Shown here one piece after another: positions 1 to 7,502 of a stretch of 64,000 bases of DNA. The number at the start of each line of letters is the position of its first letter. The first letter of the stretch is position 1. The stretch is from Microthrixaceae bacterium (lineage in GTDB: Bacteria; Actinomycetota; Acidimicrobiia; Acidimicrobiales; Microtrichaceae), in the NCBI GenBank assembly GCA_020637215.1, contig JACJWI010000010.1, positions 1 through 64,000 on the forward strand, read 5' to 3'. The notes under the pieces were generated by a model. That model did no database searches. It saw only the letters and a program-made list of their open reading frames with translations, and had not been told where the DNA came from. Made by a program: the position numbers and the translations under genes.

Positions 1-188
1 TCCCCTACTGGGCGGCGGCCGAGGGCCACTCGCAGACGAGCCTGCTGTTCGACCTCGACGACGACCCGGCCGAGCTCCACGACCTGACCGGCACCGCGAC
101 CGAGGTCGAGATGGTCGACCTGCTGCGCGCCGCGCTCGGGGAGATCGACGCTCCCGGCGACCAGCTCGTCCGGCTGGGGCTGAGCTGA
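1..188 (+). CDS. Sulfatase family protein, C-terminal end (cut by window edge)
   Basis: Only the last 61 residues are present, read from base 3 to the TGA at 186-188. The segment LFDLDDDPAELHDLTG matches the C-terminal signature of type I sulfatases and related phosphatases (L-Y/F-D-L-x-x-D-P-x-E-x-x-N/D-L), which packs near the end of the sulfatase fold. The catalytic formylglycine region lies outside the window, so substrate and activity cannot be judged. The next gene is on the opposite strand and its stop codon is only 10 bases away, so the two genes converge with no room for a long terminator. The assignment rests on this single motif. Confidence 0.6.
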   Translation, partial: PYWAAAEGHSQTSLLFDLDDDPAELHDLTGTATEVEMVDLLRAALGEIDAPGDQLVRLGLS

Positions 189-198
189 GCGGACCCGG

Positions 199-783
199 TC
201 AGAGGAGTCCGAAGGCCAGGCACCACAAGAGCGCGCTGAGCGACAGCCCGTCCTGCACCCGGCCGGCGGAGATCTCACCGCGGAGCCGGTCGACCGGCAC
301 CCACTCGACCCGCTCGGCCTCGGACGGATCGGTCGGATCTCCCTCGTGGACCGCGCCGCGGGCCAGGAACAGGTCGAAGCGGTTGTCGCCCAGGCCGTTC
401 ATCGGGAAGTAGTCGACCAGGTGCTCGACGCTGCCGGCGTCACCTCCGATGCGCCACCCCGACTCCTCGAGCACCTCTCGGGCCGCCGCGTCGATCGAGG
501 CCTCGCCGGGGTCGACCCCGCCGCCGGGGACCTCCCAGCCCCACGTGTCGGTGATGAACCGGTGCCGCCACAGCAGAAGCACGCAGGGCCGCGGCCCGGC
601 GTCGTCGGTCTCGACGTCGTCGAGGACCACCGCCCCCGCCGCGGGGCCGCGGGAGCGCACGACGTGGTGCTCGAAGCGACGGGCCGGGTGCCCCGGCACC
701 GCCGGCACCTCGACGTCGGTCAGCACCAGCCGGACCCACTCCGACTCGTAGATCGGTCGCTCACCGTGGACGGTCCAACGCAC
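199..783 (-). CDS. Nudix hydrolase (ADP-ribose pyrophosphatase-like)
   Basis: A 194-residue Nudix hydrolase. Such enzymes cleave nucleoside diphosphates linked to another moiety, using metal bound by the Nudix box. A complete box is visible at about residues 88-110: G-x5-E-x7-R-E-V-x-E-E-S-G-W, starting in GGVDPGE. The preceding strand (TWGWEVPGGG) and the length resemble the ADP-ribose pyrophosphatase/NudF-like group, but the substrate cannot be read from the sequence. The ATG at 783 opens with RWTVHGERPIYES, a typical N-terminus for this group, where the first strand recognises the nucleotide. It converges with the sulfatase end and lies 30 bp upstream of the LysE-type exporter stop on the same strand. 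Confidence 0.85.
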   Translation of the reverse strand: MRWTVHGERPIYESEWVRLVLTDVEVPAVPGHPARRFEHHVVRSRGPAAGAVVLDDVETDDAGPRPCVLLLWRHRFITDTWGWEVPGGGVDPGEASIDAAAREVLEESGWRIGGDAGSVEHLVDYFPMNGLGDNRFDLFLARGAVHEGDPTDPSEAERVEWVPVDRLRGEISAGRVQDGLSLSALLWCLAFGLL

Positions 784-813
784 AGCCGGACCGTAGCGCC
801 CGCGTCGGGGTCC

Positions 814-1470
814 TCAGCCGACGAGCAGGTGCACCGCGAGTCCGAGCAGGAGGCCGGCCGCGACGTAGCGCGCGACCCGCAGCGCGCCGGACGGAAGGGC
901 CGAGCCGACGACGTGGCCGACCCCGATCCAGCCGTGGTGGACCGCCAGGGACGCCAGTCCCATGCCCGTGACCCAGCCCGCGGTGCCCACGCCCGCTCCG
1001 CCGCCGACGACCACCCCGGTGTACACGAGCAGGGTCAGCGGGTTGGCCAGGGTCAGGGCCGCGAACCCCCCGAGGAGTCGGCCCGTGCCGCGCTCGCTGC
1101 TCGACACGCCGGGGCCGCCGGCGGGGGCGAGCATCGGGACCGACCGCTCGGAGCCGTCCGGGTCGGATGCGCCGGCCCGCCGCACCGAGAGTACGGCGTG
1201 GACCGCGATGGCGGCCACCAGCACCGCCGCAGCGATCCGCAGCTGATCGGCGACCGGCGCCAGCCGGGACCCGAGGGCGGTCCCGGCCACCGCGACCACC
1301 ACCGCCAGCACGACGTCGCCGAGGGCCACGCCGAGCGCGGCGGGAGATCCGGCCCGCAGTCCCCGACGGACGCCGACGTCGACCAGCAGAAGTGCGATCG
1401 GTCCGACGACCACGAGCATCGGCAGTCCGGTGGCCACCCCGAGGGCGACGTCACGCACGAATCCCGTCAT
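814..1470 (-). CDS. LysE/RhtB-family amino acid exporter
   Basis: A 218-residue integral membrane protein with about six hydrophobic segments. It begins MTGFVRDVALGVATGLPMLV, followed by the short glycine/proline-containing first helix (VVVGPIALLLVDVGVRRG) characteristic of LysE-type translocators, which export amino acids or similar small molecules. I chose the ATG at 1470 because the longer upstream extension is hydrophilic and would run over the promoter of the divergent regulator. The gene stands back to back with an Lrp/AsnC regulator, 67 bp apart, the classic arrangement for an exporter controlled by an amino-acid-sensing activator. The central loop (SDPDGSERS to GVSSSERGTG) is long and polar. 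The exported substrate is unknown. Confidence 0.8.
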   Translation of the reverse strand: MTGFVRDVALGVATGLPMLVVVGPIALLLVDVGVRRGLRAGSPAALGVALGDVVLAVVVAVAGTALGSRLAPVADQLRIAAAVLVAAIAVHAVLSVRRAGASDPDGSERSVPMLAPAGGPGVSSSERGTGRLLGGFAALTLANPLTLLVYTGVVVGGGAGVGTAGWVTGMGLASLAVHHGWIGVGHVVGSALPSGALRVARYVAAGLLLGLAVHLLVG

Positions 1471-1523
1471 GGACCGAGCTTGGCCCGGAATCGACCGAGC
1501 GATCGGGGTTCTTCCATGGCCGT

Positions 1524-1529
1524 TAGGCT
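1524..1529 (+). promoter_or_regulatory. -10 box of a leaderless promoter (Lrp-type gene)
   Basis: TAGGCT, a TANNNT match, ends 8 nt before the ATG at 1538. Transcription starting about 7 nt downstream would begin at the start codon, and no Shine-Dalgarno sequence is visible. Inferred from spacing only. Confidence 0.5.
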
Positions 1530-1537
1530 TGTTCACC

Positions 1538-1984
1538 ATGGATTCCTTGGTGATCGATGGAATCGACCGGGCGATCCTCGCCGAGTTGCGGATCGACGGT
1601 CGGGCGAGCTGGCGGGAGCTCGGCGAGCGCGTCGGGCTGGGGCCCACCGCCACCGCGGACCGGGTCCGCCGACTGGAGCGCCACGGGGTGATCCGCGGCT
1701 ACCACGCCGACATCGACCTGTCGGTGCTGGGGATCGGGTTGCGGGCGATCACCGAGCTGCAGCTGGAGGCGGGCGCCGACCACGACGAGTTCGAAGCCGA
1801 GCTCCGCCGGACGCCCGAGGTGCGGTCCGCGTCGCACGTCACGGGAGCGCACGACTACCTGCTGCACCTGGCGTGCCCGGACGTCGCCGCCCTCGACCGA
1901 CTGCTCACCGGCTGGAAGCTGTCGGGGGCGACCCGGGAGAGCTCGACGCGGATCATCCTCCACGACGTCGACCTGACTCCGTAG
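1538..1984 (+). CDS. Lrp/AsnC-family transcriptional regulator
   Basis: A 148-residue feast/famine regulator. The N-terminal winged helix-turn-helix is seen in IDGIDRAILAELRIDGRASW followed by RELGERVGLGPTATADRVRR, and the recognition-helix region leads into LERHGVIRGYHADID, the hallmark linker of the family. The remainder is the RAM/AsnC ligand-binding beta-alpha-beta domain (ITELQLEAGADHDEFEAEL, then TGAHDYLLHLACPD with the conserved G-x-x-D-Y-L/Y-L). The start at 1538 fits the leaderless promoter. It is divergent from the LysE-type exporter, so it probably activates that gene in response to an amino acid, as LysG and Lrp-type proteins do elsewhere. Ligand unknown. Confidence 0.9.
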   Translation: MDSLVIDGIDRAILAELRIDGRASWRELGERVGLGPTATADRVRRLERHGVIRGYHADIDLSVLGIGLRAITELQLEAGADHDEFEAELRRTPEVRSASHVTGAHDYLLHLACPDVAALDRLLTGWKLSGATRESSTRIILHDVDLTP

Positions 1985-1997
1985 CGGTTCGGGCCGG

Positions 1998-3968
1998 TCA
2001 CGAGCCGTCGGAGTCGAGCTCCTCCTGGGCGGCCAGCCACTCCGACATCAGCGCGTCGGCCCGGGCCTGCGCGTCGTCGTGGCGGTCGGCGAGGTCGCGC
2101 ACCAGGGCGTGGTCGTCGTAGATGTCGGGATCGGCCAGCTGCGCAGCCAGCTCGGCCGCCTCCTGCTCGGCGGCCTGCGCCTGGCGCTCGAGGGTGCGCG
2201 CCCGGCTCCGCAGCGCCTTGGTCGACTTCTCCCGGGCCCGCCGCTGCCCCGCGCTGGCCCGCCGCTGCTCGGCCTTGTTCGGTCGGCGACCGGCCGGCCC
2301 GCCGGACTCGGATGCCACCGCGGGAGCGACGCGGCCCGCGGTCGCGGTCGCGCCCCGGGGCGCCAGGACCTCCTCGTCGACCGACGGGTGGTACACGACG
2401 GTCCCGTCGCGCACCTCGAGCAGGGCGTCGGCCACCGAGCGGATCAGGTAGCGGTCGTGGGTGACGAGCAGCACCGCCCCGGGGTAGGCGACGAGGGCGT
2501 CCTCGAGCACGTCGCAGCTCGGCAGGTCGAGGTGGTTGGTCGGCTCGTCGAGGACCAGCAGGTTGACCGGTTCGACCATGATCCGGGCCAGGGCGAGGCG
2601 GGTCCGCTCGCCGCCGGACAGATCCGCGACGGTCCGATCGACGGCGTCGCCCTTGAAGCCGAACGCGGCGAGGACGCTGCGCAGGTTGCGGCCGTGCTCG
2701 TCACCGACGGCCCGGCGCAGCTCCTCGAGCACGGTGCGGTCGAAGTCGAGGGCGTCGACCTGGTGCTGGGCGAACTCGGCCACGTCCACGTTGGCTCCGA
2801 GCTGGGCGTGACCGGCCATCGGTTCCAGGCGACCGAGCAGGAGGCGCAACAGGGTGGTCTTGCCCGCGCCGTTGGGTCCGATCAGGGCGAGCTTTTGCCC
2901 CCGTTCGAGCACCAGGTCGACGTGGCTCAGCACCGGGACGCCGTCGAAGCCCACCGTGGCGTCCTCGATCTCGGCCACCACCCGGGCCGAGCGCTGCGGA
3001 GGGGGGAAGGCGAAGCGGGCCTGGACCTGCTCGACGGTCGGAGCCTCGAGGCGGTCGAGCTTCTCGAGCATCTTGAGCCGCGACTGGACCTGGCGGGCCT
3101 TGGTCGCCTTGTAGCGGAACCGCTCGACGAAGCGCTCGACGTGCGCGATCTGGCGTTGCTGCTGCTCCGCCGCGGCGAGGGCGGCCTGGTGGCGTTCCTC
3201 GCGCTGCACGACGAACTCGGCGAAGCCGCCGACGTACTCGGTGGCCCGACCCTGCGCGACCTCGATCACCCGTTCGGCCACGGCGTCGAGGAAGTCTCGG
3301 TCGTGGCTGACGAACAGGATCGCTCCCGGCCAGCTCTGCAGGTACTGCTCGAGCCACGCCACCGACTCGACGTCGAGGTGATTGGTCGGCTCGTCGAGCA
3401 CCAGAAGGTCGGGGGCGCTCAGCATCAGCCGGGCCAGGGCGACGCGCATCCGCCACCCACCCGAGAGGTCCTGCACCGGTCGATCAGCGTCGGTCCCGGT
3501 GAACCCGAGGCCGTCGAGCACCCGTCGGGCCTCGGCCTCGACGCCGTAGCCGCCGAGGGTCTCGAAGCGGTGCTGCACCTCGCCGTAGGCGGCCAGTGCG
3601 TGCTGGTGGGCGTCGTCGTCCTCGTCCGCTCCGCCCGGCCCGGTCGCTGCGACGTCCGCGGCCAGGCGGGCGAGCTGGTCCTCGAGGTCGGTGATGTGCG
3701 CCGCGCCGCGCATCACCTCCTCGATGACGGTGCCGTCGATCTGCTCGGTGAGCTCCTGGGGCAGGTAGCCGATCCGGCTGCCCTTGGCGACGTGCACCTC
3801 ACCGGTGTCGGAGCGCTGCAGGCCGACGACGATCTCCAGGATCGTGGTCTTGCCCACGCCGTTGCCGCCGACGAGCGCGACCCGCCGCCCCGGCACCAAC
3901 CGGAACGAGACGTCGGAGAAGAGGGTGCGGCCGCCGTGGGCCTTGGAGAGTCCGGAGACGGAGATCAA
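1998..3968 (-). CDS. ABC-F family ATPase (ribosome-associated translation factor)
   Basis: A 656-residue protein with two ABC domains on one chain and no membrane segments, which defines the ABC-F class. These proteins act at the ribosomal E site in translation or antibiotic protection. Domain 1 has Walker A GGNGVGKT (residues 34-41), signature LSGGWRMRVALARLM and Walker B LLVLDEPTNHLD. Domain 2 has GPNGAGKT, LSGGERTRLALARIM and a second LLVLDEPTNHLD. Between them is the charged interdomain linker (QQQRQIAHVERFVERFRYKA), and the C-terminus is a charged coiled coil. The start is a TTG at 3968 whose bases overlap the TGA stop of the upstream acyl-CoA synthetase (TTGA), so translation is probably coupled. 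No clear ribosome-binding site is visible. It is unusual to find an ABC-F gene behind a CoA ligase. Confidence 0.9.
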   Translation of the reverse strand: MISVSGLSKAHGGRTLFSDVSFRLVPGRRVALVGGNGVGKTTILEIVVGLQRSDTGEVHVAKGSRIGYLPQELTEQIDGTVIEEVMRGAAHITDLEDQLARLAADVAATGPGGADEDDDAHQHALAAYGEVQHRFETLGGYGVEAEARRVLDGLGFTGTDADRPVQDLSGGWRMRVALARLMLSAPDLLVLDEPTNHLDVESVAWLEQYLQSWPGAILFVSHDRDFLDAVAERVIEVAQGRATEYVGGFAEFVVQREERHQAALAAAEQQQRQIAHVERFVERFRYKATKARQVQSRLKMLEKLDRLEAPTVEQVQARFAFPPPQRSARVVAEIEDATVGFDGVPVLSHVDLVLERGQKLALIGPNGAGKTTLLRLLLGRLEPMAGHAQLGANVDVAEFAQHQVDALDFDRTVLEELRRAVGDEHGRNLRSVLAAFGFKGDAVDRTVADLSGGERTRLALARIMVEPVNLLVLDEPTNHLDLPSCDVLEDALVAYPGAVLLVTHDRYLIRSVADALLEVRDGTVVYHPSVDEEVLAPRGATATAGRVAPAVASESGGPAGRRPNKAEQRRASAGQRRAREKSTKALRSRARTLERQAQAAEQEAAELAAQLADPDIYDDHALVRDLADRHDDAQARADALMSEWLAAQEELDSDGS

Positions 3969-5623
3969 GAGGTCGAGTCTGCCGCGACCGCCTTGGCCCA
4001 GCGGTAATCGGCCTTGCCGGCCGGGGACCGGACCACCTCGTCGACGAGCACGATCCGCCGGGGCACCTTGTAGCCGGCGAGCTGGGTCCGGGCGAACGGC
4101 TCGATGTCGTCGAGGGTGGGCTGCTCGCCCTCGACCGGCTGCACGACCGCCACGACCTGCTCCCCCCAGCGCTCGTGGGGCACGCCGACCACGACGGTGT
4201 CGTACACCGCCGGGTGGCCCTTGAGGACGCCTTCGACCTCTTCGGGGTAGACCTTCTCGCCGCCGGTGTTGATGCTGACCGACCCGCGTCCGAGCAGGAT
4301 GACCGACCCGTCGGCCTCGACGGTCGCCATGTCTCCCGACACGACGTAGCGACGGCCGTCGACCTCGAAGAACGCCTCGGCGGTCTTCTCGGGGGCGTTG
4401 TGGTAGCGCAGCGGGATCCAGCCGGTGTGGGCGATGCGGCCGACGACGCCGGAACCCGGTTCGACCTCGCGGCCGTCGAGGTCGACCACCTTGGTGCCCG
4501 AGGCGACGTTGTCGTAGCGGATGACGTTGCCCGGGTCCTCGCCGGGCTGAAGCCGCTGGCTGCCCTGGATGCCGGTCTCGGAGGACCCGAAGCCGTCGGT
4601 GAACATGGCGTTGGGCAGGATCGCCTGCACCCGCGAGCGGGCGGCCGGGCTGATCGGGGCGCCGCCGTTGGAGAACGAGTACAGCGATCCGACCTCGTAG
4701 GGTCCGTTGGCGTCCCAGTCGTCGAGCAGGGGGCGGGCCATGGCGTCGCCGACGATGGTGAGGAAGCTGATCTTCTCGGCCTCGACGGTGCGCCACACGA
4801 CGCTCGGGTCGAAGCGGCCCTGGTGAAGCACCACCTTGGCCCCGCACAGGAGCCACATCATCGACACCCACTGCGCGGCGGCGTGCATCATCGGGGCCAG
4901 CGCGTAGAAGTTGAAGTCGAAGTCGATGATGCGTTCGACGGTCTCCTCGGGCGATGAGACCGGCCCGCTCATGCGCAGGGGGTCGCCCCCGCCGATGCAG
5001 CCGAAGAAGGCGTCGCCCATGCGCCACACCACGCCCTTGGGCATGCCGGTGGTGCCGCCGGTGTAGATGACGTAGATGTCGTCGTCACCCCGGTCCGCCA
5101 CGACCGGGCGGTCCGCCGACGCGGCGGCGAGCGCCGCCTCGTAGTCGTGGCCGTCGGGAACGGAGGCCAGGTCGACCGCCCCGGCATCTGCGTCGGCGTC
5201 CGGATCGGCGACCACCAGCGTGTGGCGCAGGGTCGGCACGTCGGCCGCGATCTCGGCCACCCGGGGGGCGAAGCGCTGCTCGCACACGACCGCCACCAGT
5301 CCGGCGTCGGTGAACAGGTAGCGGAGCTCGTCGGCGACGTAGCGGTAGTTGACGTTGATCGGCACCGCCCGCAGCTTGAAGCAGGCGAGCATGGTCTCGA
5401 GGTACTCCGTGCCGTTGGTCAGGTAGCAGCCGACGAAGTCGCCGGGCCCGATCCCCGCCGAGCTCAGGTGGTTGGCCAGTCGGTTGGCCCGTTCCTCGAG
5501 CTGCGCGTAGGTCAGCCGGCGGTCCCCGGCGACGACGGCTTCGCGCTCGGCGACCCGGTCGGCGACGGCCTCCCACTGGTCGGCCAGGTTGTAGGTGTGC
5601 GCCACCGGCCCACCGTCGGTCAT
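3965..5623 (-). CDS. Acyl-CoA synthetase, FadD19-like (steroid side-chain type)
   Basis: A 552-residue ANL-superfamily ligase that would activate a carboxylic acid as an acyl-adenylate and then as a CoA thioester. The AMP-binding P-loop YTGGTTGMPKG is at residues 187-197. Further conserved stretches are GFGSSETG, the hinge region LGRGSVSINTGGEKVYPEEV, and the catalytic lysine region RSPAGKADYRWAK near the C-terminus. These stretches closely resemble mycobacterial FadD19, which activates C27/C24 steroid side chains; that comparison is from memory. The ATG at 5623 has GAGGGGAG upstream. It is first in an operon with the ABC-F gene, whose TTG start overlaps its stop. The actual substrate is an inference. 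Confidence 0.8.
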   Translation of the reverse strand: MTDGGPVAHTYNLADQWEAVADRVAEREAVVAGDRRLTYAQLEERANRLANHLSSAGIGPGDFVGCYLTNGTEYLETMLACFKLRAVPINVNYRYVADELRYLFTDAGLVAVVCEQRFAPRVAEIAADVPTLRHTLVVADPDADADAGAVDLASVPDGHDYEAALAAASADRPVVADRGDDDIYVIYTGGTTGMPKGVVWRMGDAFFGCIGGGDPLRMSGPVSSPEETVERIIDFDFNFYALAPMMHAAAQWVSMMWLLCGAKVVLHQGRFDPSVVWRTVEAEKISFLTIVGDAMARPLLDDWDANGPYEVGSLYSFSNGGAPISPAARSRVQAILPNAMFTDGFGSSETGIQGSQRLQPGEDPGNVIRYDNVASGTKVVDLDGREVEPGSGVVGRIAHTGWIPLRYHNAPEKTAEAFFEVDGRRYVVSGDMATVEADGSVILLGRGSVSINTGGEKVYPEEVEGVLKGHPAVYDTVVVGVPHERWGEQVVAVVQPVEGEQPTLDDIEPFARTQLAGYKVPRRIVLVDEVVRSPAGKADYRWAKAVAADSTS

Positions 5624-5648
5624 GTCGGCTCCCCTCGGTTCGTCCCCG

Positions 5649-6500
5649 TCACGGTCCGGACGGTACCGGAACGGCCGCTCCGCTGCCGGGGACGGCCAGC
5701 ACGGTTCCCTGGGCCACGGTGCGGGTGACCGCGGTCCACTGGGCCACCCCGGTCGCATCGGGCCGCGAGTCGGTGTTGGCGCAGCCGCCGTCGGCGTGGC
5801 TCTGGTAGTTGACCGACACCCGGGGGATCGGGACGAGACGTCCGTCCACGGTCACCGCGGTCGGATCGGACCAGCGCACCCCGGCCGACGGGTGCTCGCA
5901 GCGGGCGAACGCCTCGGACCACATGACGACGCCCACGATGCGGTCCCCCTCGACGAACAGGTCGCGAACCACGGTGGTGGTGCCCGAGGAGTCGGTGACC
6001 GAGCCCCGCCAGCGGACCGCCCCCGTCGGCTCGGCCCTGATCGGTTCCACCCGGGAGATGGTCAGCCGGTACGGCTCTCCCGGGCGCCAACGCATGTCCC
6101 GGGTGTTGACGTTGCCGAGGGCCGACGGCAGCGCGGACACCGTCCCGGACAGCTCACCGCCGCCGGGGCGGTACCCGCCCCAGTTCACCGCGGTCGACCC
6201 CGGGTGCTGCGGGTGCCATTGCAGGCCCAGGTGCGCTCCGCCGGCCGGGCGCCGCCCTGCGTCGCCGGTGGCGAAGTCGGCCTGCAGCGCCCAGAAGTAC
6301 AGCCGGTCGACCGTCGGCGGCTGCAGCACCTCGAGGGTGACCGACACCTCGCGGCACCCGGGGCGGTCGTCGAGGTCCCAGCGCAGGTGCAGCGACGACG
6401 CCCCGTTGGCCGACGGCGGGTCACCGTGGGTCCGACCTGCGGGAGCGCCGTCGCCGGCGCCGAGCAGGTCCCAGAAGCGCCGCCACGACGGGCGCACCAT
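5649..6500 (-). CDS. Conserved hypothetical protein, beta-rich
   Basis: A 283-residue protein that I cannot place in a family with confidence. It opens MVRPSWRRFWDLLGAG and has no signal peptide or membrane segment. The body is rich in beta-strand-like stretches (SLHLRWDLDDRPGCREVSVT, LYFWALQADFATGD, AHLGLQWHPQHPG, YRLTISRVEPIRAEP), a pattern like lectin-, lipocalin- or DUF3472-type folds. There is a Cys near the C-terminal third (ARCEHPSAG) and another in DGGCANTD. I chose the ATG at 6500 because the open frame upstream of it runs antisense through the neighbouring amidohydrolase. It is divergent from that gene with 36 bp between start codons and lies 25 bp upstream of the FadD19-like gene on the same strand. 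Confidence 0.55.
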   Translation of the reverse strand: MVRPSWRRFWDLLGAGDGAPAGRTHGDPPSANGASSLHLRWDLDDRPGCREVSVTLEVLQPPTVDRLYFWALQADFATGDAGRRPAGGAHLGLQWHPQHPGSTAVNWGGYRPGGGELSGTVSALPSALGNVNTRDMRWRPGEPYRLTISRVEPIRAEPTGAVRWRGSVTDSSGTTTVVRDLFVEGDRIVGVVMWSEAFARCEHPSAGVRWSDPTAVTVDGRLVPIPRVSVNYQSHADGGCANTDSRPDATGVAQWTAVTRTVAQGTVLAVPGSGAAVPVPSGP

Positions 6501-6522
6501 CAGCGGCCTCCGGCGGCGGCGG

Positions 6523-6528
6523 TAGCGT
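6523..6528 (+). promoter_or_regulatory. -10 box of a leaderless promoter (amidohydrolase-fold gene)
   Basis: TAGCGT, a TANNNT match, ends 8 nt before the ATG at 6537. This suggests a transcript beginning at or next to the start codon. Inferred from sequence spacing. Confidence 0.45.
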
Positions 6529-6536
6529 CTGAGGTC

Positions 6537-7403
6537 ATGGGCATGCCGAAGAACATCGAGATCATCGACACCATGATCGGCCTTCCGAGCCACGACCGGC
6601 GGGAGATCTACAAGTTCCTGGCCGCGGACCTCCGCGACGAGGAGAGCGGCACGTTCACCATGCCGGCTCAGTACATGTTCAAGGACATCCCCGCCGAGAT
6701 CGACGCCGATGCCGATCCGGTGGCCGTCACCCTCTACAACATGGACCGATTCGGCGTCGCCCGGGCCATGATCAACGTCGGCAACCCGACCCGCGACGAT
6801 CCCGCCCGCGCCGCGCGCACCTTCCCGGACCGGTTCCTGCCGTGCCTGGACATCGACCCCCGCAACGGGGTGGAGGAGATCCGACGCATCCGCCGCTACC
6901 ACGACGAGTTCGGGCTCGTGGCGCTGACGACGTTCCCCGCCGGGTGCCGCACCTCGATCAACGCCGCGCCCTACTACCCGATCTACGCCACCTGCGTGGA
7001 GCTCGACATCCCGATCTTCGTCAACGTGGGCGTGCCCGGTCCACGCATCCCGCTCGAGCCGCAGAAGGTCGAGCACCTCGACGAGGTGTGCTGGTTCTTC
7101 CCCGAGCTCAAGGTGGTGATGCGCCACGGTGCCGAGCCGTGGGAGGAGCTCGCGGTCAAGCTCATGTTGAAGTGGCCGAACCTCTACTACTCGACCTCGG
7201 CCTTCGCTCCCCGGTACTACCCCAGGGCGATCATCGACTACGCCAACACCCGCGGTGCCGACAAGGTCATCTACGCCGGCTACTTCCCCGCCGGGCTCAC
7301 CTACGAGCGCATCATGTCGGAGCTGCCCGACGTCCCGCTCAAGGACGAGGTGTGGCCCAAGTTCCTGCGCGACAACGCCGCCCGGGTGCTCGGACTCGAC
7401 TGA
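6537..7403 (+). CDS. Amidohydrolase-fold (ACMSD-like) protein lacking canonical metal ligands
   Basis: A 288-residue protein of the amidohydrolase_2 TIM-barrel type. The architecture is right: an N-terminal strand (IEIIDTMIGLPS), a central SINAAPYYPIYATCVELDIP region, the strand WFFPELKVVMRHGAEPWEEL and a C-terminal GADKVIYAGYFPAG. In active relatives the first strand ends in D/H-x-H and the last carries G-S/T-D-Y-P with a metal-binding Asp. Here those positions read IDTMIG and YAGYFP, so both motifs are lost; only the His in MRHG remains. It is therefore either non-catalytic or uses a different chemistry. A second ATG six bases downstream (6543) is an alternative start. A similar but intact amidohydrolase lies at 23578-24840. 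Confidence 0.7.
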   Translation: MGMPKNIEIIDTMIGLPSHDRREIYKFLAADLRDEESGTFTMPAQYMFKDIPAEIDADADPVAVTLYNMDRFGVARAMINVGNPTRDDPARAARTFPDRFLPCLDIDPRNGVEEIRRIRRYHDEFGLVALTTFPAGCRTSINAAPYYPIYATCVELDIPIFVNVGVPGPRIPLEPQKVEHLDEVCWFFPELKVVMRHGAEPWEELAVKLMLKWPNLYYSTSAFAPRYYPRAIIDYANTRGADKVIYAGYFPAGLTYERIMSELPDVPLKDEVWPKFLRDNAARVLGLD

Positions 7404-7489
7404 TCCGGGGTCGGGCCCGGCGACCTGACACGGATCGACCCGGTCGTCAACGGGGACCGGTCCCCGGTGACCCACGCCGATCCGTTCCG

Positions 7490-7495
7490 TACCGT
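7490..7495 (+). promoter_or_regulatory. -10 box of a leaderless promoter (WXG100-like gene)
   Basis: TACCGT, a TANNNT match, ends 7 nt before the ATG at 7503. No ribosome-binding site is visible. Inferred. Confidence 0.45.
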
Positions 7496-7502
7496 CGGGC
7501 CC

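Noticed and set aside
1481..1515. Third copy of the dispersed 51-bp element
   Set aside because: Only the short stretch CGGAATCGAC is shared and the rest does not align.
3969..5027. Upstream extension of the ABC-F frame
   Set aside because: The extension is Arg/Gly/Pro-rich shadow of the acyl-CoA synthetase. ABC-F homology begins at the TTG at 3968.
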